Shown here piece after piece: positions 1 to 9,123 of a stretch of 64,000 bases of DNA. The DNA lies in contig CAWBIZ010000005.1 of NCBI GenBank assembly GCA_963789005.1, positions 248,001-312,000 on the forward strand, written 5' to 3'. Origin of the DNA: DASSUW01 sp963789005. GTDB lineage: Bacteria > Actinomycetota > Thermoleophilia > Solirubrobacterales > Solirubrobacteraceae. The notes under the pieces were generated by a model. It was not told the origin of the DNA and did no database searches. It worked only from the letters and a program-made list of their open reading frames with translations. Made by a program: the position numbers and the translations under genes. Every line of letters starts with the position of its first letter. Position 1 is the stretch's first letter.

Positions 1-1077
1 CTCGGTGCGGCCCACCATCGCGATCTCGGGGATCGCGTAGACGCCGGTGGGGACGAGCTCGGGGAGCGTCTGCACGGACTCGCCGAACGCGTGCAGCGTC
101 GCGATCCGGCCCTGCTCCATCGCGGTCGCCGCCAGGCCGCCGCCGGCGACGTCGCCGACCGCGAAGATGTGCGGGACGGTGGTGCGGTGCGCCTCGTCGA
201 CCGGGATCCGCCCGCGCGAGTCGGCCTCGAGGCCGGCCCTGTCGAGGTGCAGATACGCGGTGTCGCCCTGGCGGCCGACGGCGTAGAGCACGGTCTCGGC
301 GACCAGCTCCTTGCCGGACTCCAGGAGCACGCGCGGGCCGCGCGCGTCGACGTCGAGGTCCACGCCGGCGACCGACTCGCGCAGCCGGAAGGTGACGTTG
401 CGGCGCCGGAGGAGATACTGGAACGCCTCGCCGATCTCGCCGTCGAGGAAGTTGAGCACGCGGTCGCGCTTGTCGATCACCGTGACCTTCGTCCCGAGCG
501 CGCCGAACATCGACGCGTACTCGACGCCGATCACGCCGGCGCCGACGACGATCATCGAGCGCGGCACGTGGTGCTCGAGCTTGAGCAGGCCGTCGGAGTC
601 GATCACGGTCAGGTCGTCGAAGTCGACGGACTTCGGGCGCGCCGGATGGGTGCCCGACGCGATCACGATCCGGTGCGCCCGGATCGGCTCGTCGTCGCCC
701 TCCATCTTCACCGTGTTGGCGTCGACGAAGTACGCCTGGCCGGGAAGCAGGCCGACCCGGTTGCGCCGGAACTGCTCGCGCACGACGGCGGTCTCGGCCG
801 CGACCACGCGCGCGGTGCGATCCATCAGCTGCTGGAGGACCGCCTCCTCGGACTCCTCGATCCGCGTGGGATCGAGCACGTCGAGCGGCCGCTGGGCGAG
901 CTGCTCGAGCACCGCCTCGCGCAACGTCTTGGAGGGGATCGTGCCGGTGTGGATGGAGACGCCGCCGAGCCGCTCCTTGCGCTCTGCGACGGCCACGCGC
1001 TTGCCCAGCTTGGCGGCCTGGATCGCGGCCTTCTGGCCGCTCGGCCCCGATCCGATGACGAGCAGGTCGAGCTCCAC
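1..1077 (-). CDS. sthA: Soluble pyridine nucleotide transhydrogenase, 3' end outside window
   Basis: FAD flavoprotein that exchanges reducing equivalents between NADPH and NAD in the cytoplasm. The first 359 residues are visible; the end lies beyond base 1. The N-terminus reads VELDLLVIGSGPSGQKAAIQ, a Rossmann FAD-binding GxGxxG, followed by GKRVAVAE and TIPSKTLREAV, typical of SthA rather than lipoamide dehydrogenase. The redox disulfide of the wider family is absent: the CxxxxC region reads GGVSIHTGT, so both cysteines are replaced. SthA enzymes normally already lack one of them. GTG at 1077 is chosen; GTG at 1086 is an in-frame alternative. It is divergent from ffh with under 30 bp between starts. 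Confidence 0.88.
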   Translation of the reverse strand, partial: MELDLLVIGSGPSGQKAAIQAAKLGKRVAVAERKERLGGVSIHTGTIPSKTLREAVLEQLAQRPLDVLDPTRIEESEEAVLQQLMDRTARVVAAETAVVREQFRRNRVGLLPGQAYFVDANTVKMEGDDEPIRAHRIVIASGTHPARPKSVDFDDLTVIDSDGLLKLEHHVPRSMIVVGAGVIGVEYASMFGALGTKVTVIDKRDRVLNFLDGEIGEAFQYLLRRRNVTFRLRESVAGVDLDVDARGPRVLLESGKELVAETVLYAVGRQGDTAYLHLDRAGLEADSRGRIPVDEAHRTTVPHIFAVGDVAGGGLAATAMEQGRIATLHAFGESVQTLPELVPTGVYAIPEIAMVGRTE

Positions 1078-1103
1078 GGTGGGCACCGTACCCTGTAGGA
1101 GCG

Positions 1104-2435
<1,332 letters not shown>

Positions 2436-2456
2436 GCCGCTATTCTCACGCGCCGA

Positions 2457-2702
2457 ATGGCAGTCAACATGCGACTCACCCGCGTCGGCGGGCACAAGGA
2501 TCCGGTGTGGCGAGTGGTCGTCGCCGATTCCCGCTCCCCCCGCGACGGGCGCTTCATCGAGACGGTCGGCCGCTACAACGCGCAGACCGACCCCTCGACC
2601 GTGGTCCTCGACGAGGAGCGGGTCCGCCTGTGGCTCGATCGCGGCGCGCAGCCCAGCGACACCGTCAAGAAGCTCCTCAAGATCCAGGGCATCGCCCGCT
2701 AA
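2457..2702 (+). CDS. rpsP: Small ribosomal subunit protein bS16
   Basis: Structural protein of the 30S subunit. 81 residues, the usual family length, beginning MAVNMRLTRVGGHKDPVWRV with the typical RLxRxGxKxxPxYR-like start and IETVGRYNAQTDPS in the middle. It starts 21 bp after ffh and is followed 9 bp later by the KH-domain gene, the standard ffh-rpsP-khpA-rimM-trmD-rplS arrangement. The start is ATG. Confidence 0.97.
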   Translation: MAVNMRLTRVGGHKDPVWRVVVADSRSPRDGRFIETVGRYNAQTDPSTVVLDEERVRLWLDRGAQPSDTVKKLLKIQGIAR

Positions 2703-2711
2703 CGCCCCGCC

Positions 2712-2945
2712 GTGCGCGAGCTGCTCGTCTACCTCGTGCGGCAGCTGGTCGACGAGCCCGAGAAGGTCTCGGTGGAGGAGTTCGAGGAGGACGACGGCAC
2801 GCTCGTGCTCGAGCTGTCGGTGGGCGACGATGACTACGGCAAGGTCATCGGACGGGGCGGGCGCACCGCGCAGGCGCTCCGCACGCTCGTCAAGGCCGCC
2901 GCGGTCAAGGACAACCGCCGCGTCCTCGTCGACATCGTCGAGTGA
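2712..2945 (+). CDS. khpA: KH-domain RNA-binding protein KhpA
   Basis: Small single KH-domain protein (77 residues) of the KhpA/YlqC family, which binds RNA and in other bacteria partners with KhpB. The GxxG loop is visible in KVIGRGGRTAQALRTLVKA, followed by VLVDIVE at the C-terminus. GTG start 9 bp after rpsP. A short acidic stretch (EEFEEDDG) precedes the KH fold, as is common in the family. Position between rpsP and rimM is the conserved one. Confidence 0.93.
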   Translation: MRELLVYLVRQLVDEPEKVSVEEFEEDDGTLVLELSVGDDDYGKVIGRGGRTAQALRTLVKAAAVKDNRRVLVDIVE

Positions 2946-2949
2946 ACTG

Positions 2950-3387
2950 GTGCCAGTCGGCCGCGTCGGCCGGCCGCACGGGCTCGACGGGTCGTTCCAC
3001 GTGTCCTCCCCCGGCGCTCTCGCGCTCGGCGCGACCGTGACGGTTGCCGGCACCGAGTACGAGATCGAGCGGCTGGCGGGGACCGCCGAGCGGCCGATCG
3101 TGCGGCTGTCGGGGTGCTCCTCGCGGGCGGACGCCGAGGCGCTGAACGGCGCCGACCTGCTGGCACCGGCGGTGCTCGACGAGGGCGAGTACTGGGCGTC
3201 GGACCTGGTCGGGTGCACGGTGGTCGACGGCGCGCGCGAGGTGGGGGTCGTGACGCGCATGGTCGCGCTTCCCTCCTGCGAGGCGTTGGAGGTGGGGGAG
3301 CTGCTGATCCCGATGGTCCGCGACGCGATCCGCTCGATCGACATCAGGGCCGCGCGGATCGACGTCGACATGGGCTTCCTCGGATGA
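2950..3387 (+). CDS. rimM: 16S rRNA processing protein RimM
   Basis: Assembly factor for the 30S head that binds uS19 and helps mature 16S rRNA. 145 residues from GTG at 2950; this start gives VPVGRVGRPHGLDGSFHV, the conserved opening of RimM. N-terminal RimM beta-barrel about 1-75; C-terminal PRC-barrel about 80-140 with GEYWASDLVGC and MVRDAIRSIDI. It is shorter than many RimM proteins (about 170) but both domains are recognisable. Its stop overlaps the next start as ATGA. Confidence 0.93.
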   Translation: MPVGRVGRPHGLDGSFHVSSPGALALGATVTVAGTEYEIERLAGTAERPIVRLSGCSSRADAEALNGADLLAPAVLDEGEYWASDLVGCTVVDGAREVGVVTRMVALPSCEALEVGELLIPMVRDAIRSIDIRAARIDVDMGFLG

Positions 3388-4319
3388 CCCGCGTGGTGGC
3401 GCTGCCGGCGGCCGAGGACCTCGCCGCCGCCGAGGCGGTCGTGCGCGAGGTGCTCGCTCCCACGCCGGTGGTGCACGCGCTCGGCATGTGGCTGAAGGTC
3501 GAGACGATGCAGCCGACGGGCTCGTTCAAGGTCCGAGGCGGGCTCGCGGCGCTGGCTGCGCGGCCGGCGGGCCGCCGCGTGGTCACCGCGTCGGCGGGCA
3601 ACCACGGCCTCGGGATCGCCTACGCGGCAGCGCGCCTCGCGCGCGACGCCACGGTGGTGGTGCCCGAGAGCGCGTCGGCGGCCAAGGTCGAGCGGCTGCG
3701 CTCGTACCCGGTCGAGCTGGTGCTCTCCGGCGACGGCTACGACGCCGCCGAGGCGCACGCGCTCGGCCTCGACGGCGAGTACGTCTCCGCCTACAACGAC
3801 CCGCACGTGATCGCCGGGCAGCGGACGCTCGGGGTCGAGCTCGGCGAGCAGCTCTCCGGGCCGCTGACGATCGCCGTGCCGGTCGGGGGCGGAGGGTTGG
3901 TCTCGGGTGTCGCGCTGTGGGCGGCCGAGCACGAGCACGTGCGGGTCGTCGGAGTCGAGGCGCCGGCGGCGTCGCGCGCTGTGAGCGCGTCGGTGGCGGC
4001 GGGGCGGATCGTCGCCGTCGAGCGCGGCCCGACGCTGGCCGACGGGATGGCCGGCGGGCTCGAGCCGGGCAGCGTGACGGTCGACATCGCCGCTCGCCAC
4101 GTCGACGCGTTCGTGGCGGTGGACGAGGCCGAGCTGCGCGCCGCCATGCGCGCGCTGGCGTTCGACGCCGGCCTGATCGCCGAGGGCGCCGGCGCCGCCG
4201 CGACCGCGGCCGTGCTCTCCGGCCGCGTGTCCGACGATCGCCCGGGCGCGCGCGTGGTGGCGATCGTCAGCGGCCGCAACCTCGCCCGGGACGTGCTGCG
4301 GGACGTCCTGTCGTCGTGA
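3384..4319 (+). CDS. PLP-dependent threonine/serine dehydratase-like protein
   Basis: Fold-type II PLP enzyme of the threonine/serine dehydratase family (311 residues), expected to deaminate a hydroxy amino acid to a 2-oxo acid. The PLP lysine is in QPTGSFKVRGG, the substrate loop is ASAGNHG, and the phosphate-binding loop is VPVGGGGLVSG. There is no ACT regulatory domain, so it resembles the catabolic or unregulated type. It sits inside the ribosome-assembly operon, overlapping rimM (ATGA) and trmD (GTGA) by 4 bp each, which suggests translational coupling. The substrate is not shown by sequence; serine, threonine or a racemase/dehydratase role are all possible. Confidence 0.85.
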   Translation: MTRVVALPAAEDLAAAEAVVREVLAPTPVVHALGMWLKVETMQPTGSFKVRGGLAALAARPAGRRVVTASAGNHGLGIAYAAARLARDATVVVPESASAAKVERLRSYPVELVLSGDGYDAAEAHALGLDGEYVSAYNDPHVIAGQRTLGVELGEQLSGPLTIAVPVGGGGLVSGVALWAAEHEHVRVVGVEAPAASRAVSASVAAGRIVAVERGPTLADGMAGGLEPGSVTVDIAARHVDAFVAVDEAELRAAMRALAFDAGLIAEGAGAAATAAVLSGRVSDDRPGARVVAIVSGRNLARDVLRDVLSS

Positions 4320-4990
4320 ACCTCGACGTCTTCACGCTCTTCCCGCAGTGGTTCCAGTGGTTCCGCGAGCAGCGCCACGTGGCCAACGCTCTGGCGCTCG
4401 AGCACACGCTGGAGACGATCGATCCGCGCGAGTCGACGCCGCTGAAGTGGGGGCAGGTCGACGACACGCCGTTCGGCGGCGGGGCCGGGATGGTGCTGCG
4501 GGTCGACGTGATGGATGCTGCGCTGCGGGCGCGCTACGGGGTCGATCCGGTCGAGCTGCGGTCCTCGCGGCGGGTGATCGCGTTGACGCCCGGCGGGCGG
4601 CTGCTCGACGACTCGCTCGCCGGCGAGCTCGCTGCCGAGCCGGATCTGACGTTGCTGTGCGGGCGCTACGAGGGCTTCGACGAGCGAATCCTCGAGCACT
4701 TCGTCACCGATCAGGTCTCGATCGGGCGCTACGTGCTGGCCGGGGGCGAGCTGGCGGCGATGGTGCTCGCCGACACGGTGCTGCGCAAGCTCCCGGGGGC
4801 GCTGGGGTCGGACGAGTCGGCGCTCGAGGAGTCGTTCTCGGAGGCGCTCTCCGGCGCTCCCGAGTACCCGCATTACACGCGCCCGGCCGACTGGCGCGGG
4901 TGGACCGTGCCCGACGTGCTGCTCTCCGGCCATCACGAGCGGATCCGCGAGTGGCGGCGCGAGCAGAGCCGGCGCCGTTCGCTACCATGA
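4316..4990 (+). CDS. trmD: tRNA (guanine-N1-)-methyltransferase TrmD
   Basis: SAM-dependent methyltransferase making m1G37 in tRNAs, which prevents +1 frameshifting. 224 residues from GTG 4316, reading VNLDVFTLFPQWF. The SPOUT trefoil-knot motifs are clear: LLCGRYEGFDERI and SIGRYVLAGGELAAMV, followed by SGAPEYPHYTRPADWRG and the C-terminal LLSGHHERIREWRREQ. The start overlaps the preceding stop as GTGA. The C-terminus is slightly short, ending about 10 residues after the REWRREQ helix. Confidence 0.96.
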   Translation: MNLDVFTLFPQWFQWFREQRHVANALALEHTLETIDPRESTPLKWGQVDDTPFGGGAGMVLRVDVMDAALRARYGVDPVELRSSRRVIALTPGGRLLDDSLAGELAAEPDLTLLCGRYEGFDERILEHFVTDQVSIGRYVLAGGELAAMVLADTVLRKLPGALGSDESALEESFSEALSGAPEYPHYTRPADWRGWTVPDVLLSGHHERIREWRREQSRRRSLP

Positions 4991-5045
4991 TCCGCCCGCG
5001 TGCCGCCGCTCTTTCTCCCGTCTGGCGCCGCGGTCTTTCTTTGCC

Positions 5046-5681
5046 ATGAGCACCGTCATCGACAGCCTCGAGCGTCAGCAACTTCGCCGTGTCCCCGCCT
5101 TCCAGGCGGGTGACCGCGTCCGGGTCCACTTCCAGGTCGTCGAGGGCAATCGGCGCCGCACGCAGGTCTTCGAGGGCGTGGTGATCAAGCGCCAGGGCGA
5201 GGGTGTGCGGGAGACGTTCACGGTCCGCAAGAACTCGTTCGGCGTCGGCGTCGAGCGCACGTTCCCCGTGCATTCGCCGAAGATCGAGCGGATCGAGGTC
5301 GCCGCCCGCGGCGACGTGCGGCGGGCCAAGCTCTACTACCTGCGCGGTCGCGTCGGCAAGCGCGCCCGGGTGCGCGAGCGGCGCTACGTGGGCCCCGAGC
5401 AGGCCGTCGAGGCGGGGCTCCTGCACGATGCCGAGGCGGTCGAGGCCGCCGCGGCGGCCGACGACGAGGTGCCCGGCGAGGCGGTCGACGAGCAGGCGCT
5501 CGCCGACGCTCCGGCGGAGGGCGAGGAGAGCGCCCTGGCCGACGAGACCGTCGCCGCCGAAGACGAGATCGTCGCGGCCGACGAGGCCGATGGTGCCGAG
5601 GCTCCGGAGGCCGAGGAGACCGCAGAGGTCGAGGCGTCTGCGGACGCCGAGGCAGCCGCCGCGGCCGACGAGTCCAAGTAG
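5046..5681 (+). CDS. rplS: Large ribosomal subunit protein bL19 with long acidic C-terminal tail
   Basis: 50S protein at the 30S-50S interface. Residues 1-115 are a normal bL19: FQAGDRVRVHFQVVEGNRRR, FEGVVIKRQGEG, FTVRKNSFGVGVERTFPVHS, KLYYLRGRVGKRARVRER. Residues from about 125 to 211 form an extra tail composed almost entirely of Ala, Glu and Asp (for example EAPEAEETAEVEASADAEAA), nearly doubling the protein. No stop or restart separates the tail from the body, and lepB follows only 5 bp later. The tail is predicted to be disordered and strongly negative; its role is unknown. Confidence 0.96.
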   Translation: MSTVIDSLERQQLRRVPAFQAGDRVRVHFQVVEGNRRRTQVFEGVVIKRQGEGVRETFTVRKNSFGVGVERTFPVHSPKIERIEVAARGDVRRAKLYYLRGRVGKRARVRERRYVGPEQAVEAGLLHDAEAVEAAAAADDEVPGEAVDEQALADAPAEGEESALADETVAAEDEIVAADEADGAEAPEAEETAEVEASADAEAAAAADESK

Positions 5682-5686
5682 GCCCC

Positions 5687-6301
5687 GTGGCGGCAAAGGC
5701 GTCGTCGGCGTCGGGCTCGCTGCTCGAGCTGGTCCTCATCGTCGCCGTCGCGCTCGGGCTCGCGCTCGCCATCCAGGCGTTCCTCGTCAAGCCCTACCGC
5801 ATCCCGAGCGAGTCGATGGTGCCGACGCTCGAGATCGGCCAGCGCGTGCTCGTGAACCGGCTGGGCGGTCATTTCGGGACGCCCGAGGTGGGCGACGTCG
5901 TCGTCTTCCACCCGCCGGTCGGCGCCGAGCCGCAGGTCGAGCCGGACTGCGGCACCCAACCTCCGGAGGGGCAGGTGTGCGGCCGCCCGACCGGGGAGCA
6001 GTCCGAGGACAACTTCATCAAGCGCGTGGTGGCGGGCCCGGGGGACCGGATCCGGCTCGACGAAGGCCGCGTGATCCTCAACGGCAGGCGCCAGGACGAG
6101 TCGTTCTCGCTCCCCTGCGGAGGCGGCGACGACTGCACGTTCCCGCGCGAATTGACCGTTCCCGCCGGTCACTACTTCATGATGGGCGACAACCGTGGCT
6201 CTTCGGAAGACAGCCGCTTCTGGGGTCCCGTCCCCGAGGACTGGATCATCGGCGAGGCCTTCGCCACCTACTGGCCGCCCAAGCGGATCGGCCTCCTCTA
6301 G
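5687..6301 (+). CDS. lepB: Signal peptidase I
   Basis: Membrane serine protease that removes Sec and Tat signal peptides. 204 residues with one N-terminal membrane segment (LLELVLIVAVALGLALAIQA, about 11-30). The Ser nucleophile lies in IPSESMVPTLEIG, the Lys general base in NFIKRVVAGPGDR, and box E is MMGDNRGSSEDSRFWG. Start is GTG, 5 bp after rplS. An insertion with Cys pairs (DCGTQPPEGQVCG and LPCGGGDDCTF) lies around the lysine box and could form disulfides outside the membrane. Confidence 0.96.
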   Translation: MAAKASSASGSLLELVLIVAVALGLALAIQAFLVKPYRIPSESMVPTLEIGQRVLVNRLGGHFGTPEVGDVVVFHPPVGAEPQVEPDCGTQPPEGQVCGRPTGEQSEDNFIKRVVAGPGDRIRLDEGRVILNGRRQDESFSLPCGGGDDCTFPRELTVPAGHYFMMGDNRGSSEDSRFWGPVPEDWIIGEAFATYWPPKRIGLL

Positions 6302-6389
6302 CGCCGACGGCGTCGCTCGCGAGACTCGGCGCCGGCGCCGCAAGCGGACGTCCGGGAGCCGGCTCTTCGGGTTCGACCGCCGGCTCGGC

Positions 6390-6980
6390 GTGCGCTTCGT
6401 CGCGGGGGCGGACGAGGCGGGGCGCGGGTGCCTGGCCGGGCCGCTCGTCGCCGCGGCCGTGCTGTTCGACTACGAGCGGCTGACGCTGGCCGACCTGCGG
6501 GCCCTGTCGGCGCTGAACGACTCCAAGCAGCACACGATCGAGATGCGCGAGCAGCTCTACCCGCGGGTGCTGCGGATCGCCACGCGCGTTGCGGTCACGT
6601 CGCGCTGCGTGCGCGGGATCGACGAGCGCGGGCTGCACAAGACCAACCTCGCCGCGCTGTCGGACACGCTGCGGCGGGTCGGGCGCGAAGGCTGCCTGTG
6701 CCTGTCCGACGGCTTCCCGGTGCCGCCCACGGGGTTCGATCAGCGCCCCGTCGTGGGCGGGGACGCGACCAGTGCGGCGATCGCCGCCGCGTCCGTGATC
6801 GCCAAGGTCACGCGCGACCGCTTCATGCAGCGGATGGAGGAGCGCTACCCGGGCTGGGAGTTCGCCGCCCACGTCGGCTACTCGACGCCGGAGCACCGCG
6901 CGGCGATCGAGCGCCTCGGGGTCTCGCCGTTGCACCGCATGTCGTTCCAGTCGATGGCGTACCAGCAGCTGGCGCTCTAA
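6390..6980 (+). CDS. rnhB: Ribonuclease HII
   Basis: Endonuclease that cuts RNA in RNA-DNA hybrids and removes misincorporated ribonucleotides. Catalytic acidic residues are visible in VAGADEAGRGCLAGP (DE) and in CLSDGFP, with GGDATSAAIAAASVIAKVTRDR and the C-terminal HVGYSTPEHR. GTG 6390 is the only ATG/GTG/TTG codon between the lepB stop and the catalytic motif. Family-like sequence (SRLFGFDRRLG) appears just upstream in the same frame, so the true start may be a rare codon, or GTG 6195, which would overlap lepB by 107 bp. Confidence 0.9.
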   Translation: MRFVAGADEAGRGCLAGPLVAAAVLFDYERLTLADLRALSALNDSKQHTIEMREQLYPRVLRIATRVAVTSRCVRGIDERGLHKTNLAALSDTLRRVGREGCLCLSDGFPVPPTGFDQRPVVGGDATSAAIAAASVIAKVTRDRFMQRMEERYPGWEFAAHVGYSTPEHRAAIERLGVSPLHRMSFQSMAYQQLAL

Positions 6981-7052
6981 CCCGGCTCGCGAGCCCCCGC
7001 CGAACGCGTCTCCCTCGCGAGCGTTTCGGCACGGATTCGTGACACCTGGGCG

Positions 7053-7466
7053 GTGATCCGTTCTGCGGGCGGCCATACGGTCGCTCGCGTGATCTCAGCC
7101 GACCGCACCAAGGAGCTCGGGCGCCGCGGGGAGGACCTCGCCGCGCAGCACTTCTCGCGGCTCGGCTACCGCGTGCTCGCCCGCAATCACCGGACGAGGT
7201 TCGGCGAGCTCGACCTCGTGCTCGCCGAGGAGGACGAGCGCACGATCGTGTTCTGCGAGGTCAAGTCGCGCCGGCTGGGATCGGGCTCGCCGTTCGACAG
7301 CCTGCACGAGCGCAAGCGCCGCCAGGTGCGCAAGATGGCCGCAGCCTGGCTCGCCGTAGTCACGGATCGGCCGTTCGGCGCCGAGCTGCGCTTCGACGCG
7401 GTGGGGGTCACAATCGACGAGCGCGGGGAGCTCGTGCGCCTCGACCACCTTGAGGGCGCGTTCTGA
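7053..7466 (+). CDS. yraN: YraN-family nuclease-fold protein (UPF0102)
   Basis: Restriction-endonuclease-like fold protein found beside rnhB and comM in many bacteria; its exact role is unsettled. 137 residues from GTG 7053. The core shows LGRRGEDLAAQHFSRLGY, then FGELDLVL, then FCEVKSRR, the D...ExK metal-binding pattern of this fold. GTG 7089 is a good alternative start that removes 12 poorly conserved residues and gives the usual size near 125. Confidence 0.87.
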   Translation: MIRSAGGHTVARVISADRTKELGRRGEDLAAQHFSRLGYRVLARNHRTRFGELDLVLAEEDERTIVFCEVKSRRLGSGSPFDSLHERKRRQVRKMAAAWLAVVTDRPFGAELRFDAVGVTIDERGELVRLDHLEGAF

Positions 7467-7556
7467 TGCCGCTGCGCTTGACCTCGCGCGGGCGCCTGTC
7501 CCGACGCTGGCCGCATGCGGGTTCGTGCGGGCGCCGGTCGTGATGCTGGGGCGCCC

Positions 7557-9071
7557 GTGATCGCGCGCGTCACCACGTTCGCCATCGACGGCGTCACGTC
7601 GCGGCGCGTGTGGGTCGAGGCCGACATCCGGCAAGGCCTGCCGGCGTTCGCGATCGTCGGCCTGGCGGACAAGGCGGTCCGTGAGGCGCGCGAGCGCGTC
7701 CAGTCGGCGATCACGAACTCGGGGCACGTGTTCCCGCAGCTGCGCATCACCGCCAACCTCGCCCCCGCGTACCTGCGCAAGGTCGGCCCGGGGTTCGACC
7801 TGCCGCTCGCGATGGCGATCCTCGTCGCCTCCGAGCAGCTGGACGGCGAGGCGGTCGCCGACTGCGCGATCGTCGGGGAGCTGTCGCTGTCCGGCGACGT
7901 GCGCTCGATCCGCGGCGCGCTGGCGATCGCCGAGGGCGCCCGCCGGCACCTGCTCTCGCGGCTCGTGGTCCCGCGCAGCCGCGCGCGCGAAGCCGCGCTC
8001 GTCCCGGGGGTCGCCGTGCTGGGGGTCGACTCGCTGCGCGAGGCGGTCGACGTGCTCGCGGGACGAGCCGCGCCCGCGCCGCTCCCCGAGCCGCCGGAGG
8101 AGCCGGAGCACGAGCCGATGCTCGACCTCGCGGACGTCCGCGGCCAGAACGCGCTCATCCCGGCGCTCGAGGTCGCCGCCGCCGGCGGCCACAACCTCTA
8201 CATGCACGGTCCGCCGGGGACCGGCAAGACGATGCTGGCGCGGCGGCTGCCGTCGATCCTGCCGCCGATGGGCCCGGTGGAGGCGATCGACGTCACGCGC
8301 ATCCATTCCGTCGCCGGCCTGCACGGGGGCGGCGGGCTGGTGCTCGAGCGGCCGTTCCGGGCGCCGCACCACACGGTCTCGGCCTCGGGGCTCGTAGGAG
8401 GTGGCGCGCACCCGCAGCCCGGGGAGGCGACGCTCGCCCACCACGGGGTGCTGTTCCTCGACGAGCTGTCGGAGTTCAACCGCCCGAGCCTCGAGGCCCT
8501 GCGCCAGCCGCTCGAGGACGGGCGCGTGACGATCGTGCGCGGCCAGCAGGTCGTCGTCTTCCCGACGCGGTTCATGCTCGTCGCGGCCTCCAACCCGTGC
8601 CCGTGCGGGATGGGCGACGAGGCCTGCCGCTGCACGGCGGCGGACCTCGCGCGCCATCAGCGGCGCCTCTCCGGCCCGCTGCTCGACCGCATCGACGTGC
8701 TCGTCCCGGTCGCCCGCCCGCCGGCCGACGCCCTCCGCGACGAGGTCGCGCCGCCGTCGGCCGTCGTGCGCGCCCATGTGATCGAGGCCCGCGAGCGCCA
8801 GGCGCACCGCCTCTCCGCCTACGGCCTCACCTGCAACGCCGACATGACGCCGCGGGTGATGCGCGAGACCGCGGCGCCCGCGCCGAGCGCCCTGCGGCTG
8901 CTCTACGAGCTCCACGACCGCCACCGCCTCAGCGCCCGCGGCCACGGCCGCGTCCTGCGCGTCGCCCGAACCGTCGCCGACCTCGAGGGCAGCGACATCG
9001 TGGGCCCCGACCACGTCCACATCGCCGCCGGCCTGCGCCTCGAGCAGCCGACGCTGGCGGCCGCCGTATGA
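7557..9071 (+). CDS. comM: ComM/YifB-family AAA+ ATPase (Mg chelatase-like)
   Basis: AAA+ helicase that in Vibrio promotes branch migration during natural transformation. 504 residues from GTG 7557 (IARVTTFAIDGV, the usual start). N-terminal ChlI domain about 1-170 (GLPAFAIVGLADKAVREARERV), AAA domain with Walker A GPPGTGKT, Walker B LFLDEL, and NPCPCGMGDEACRC, the Cys-rich loop of the family; C-terminal helical domain ends RTVADLEGSDIVGPDHV. ATG 7515 would add 14 residues. Placed between yraN and dprA as in many genomes. Confidence 0.94.
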   Translation: MIARVTTFAIDGVTSRRVWVEADIRQGLPAFAIVGLADKAVREARERVQSAITNSGHVFPQLRITANLAPAYLRKVGPGFDLPLAMAILVASEQLDGEAVADCAIVGELSLSGDVRSIRGALAIAEGARRHLLSRLVVPRSRAREAALVPGVAVLGVDSLREAVDVLAGRAAPAPLPEPPEEPEHEPMLDLADVRGQNALIPALEVAAAGGHNLYMHGPPGTGKTMLARRLPSILPPMGPVEAIDVTRIHSVAGLHGGGGLVLERPFRAPHHTVSASGLVGGGAHPQPGEATLAHHGVLFLDELSEFNRPSLEALRQPLEDGRVTIVRGQQVVVFPTRFMLVAASNPCPCGMGDEACRCTAADLARHQRRLSGPLLDRIDVLVPVARPPADALRDEVAPPSAVVRAHVIEARERQAHRLSAYGLTCNADMTPRVMRETAAPAPSALRLLYELHDRHRLSARGHGRVLRVARTVADLEGSDIVGPDHVHIAAGLRLEQPTLAAAV

Positions 9072-9123
9072 CGCCGGGCGCCGCCGCGAGGCGTCGCGTC
9101 CGCCTCCCCGGCGCGGGTGGCGC

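Noticed and set aside
6981..7052. Rho-independent terminator between rnhB and yraN
   Set aside because: CTCGCGAG-type repeats are present but no stable long stem with a U-run follows.
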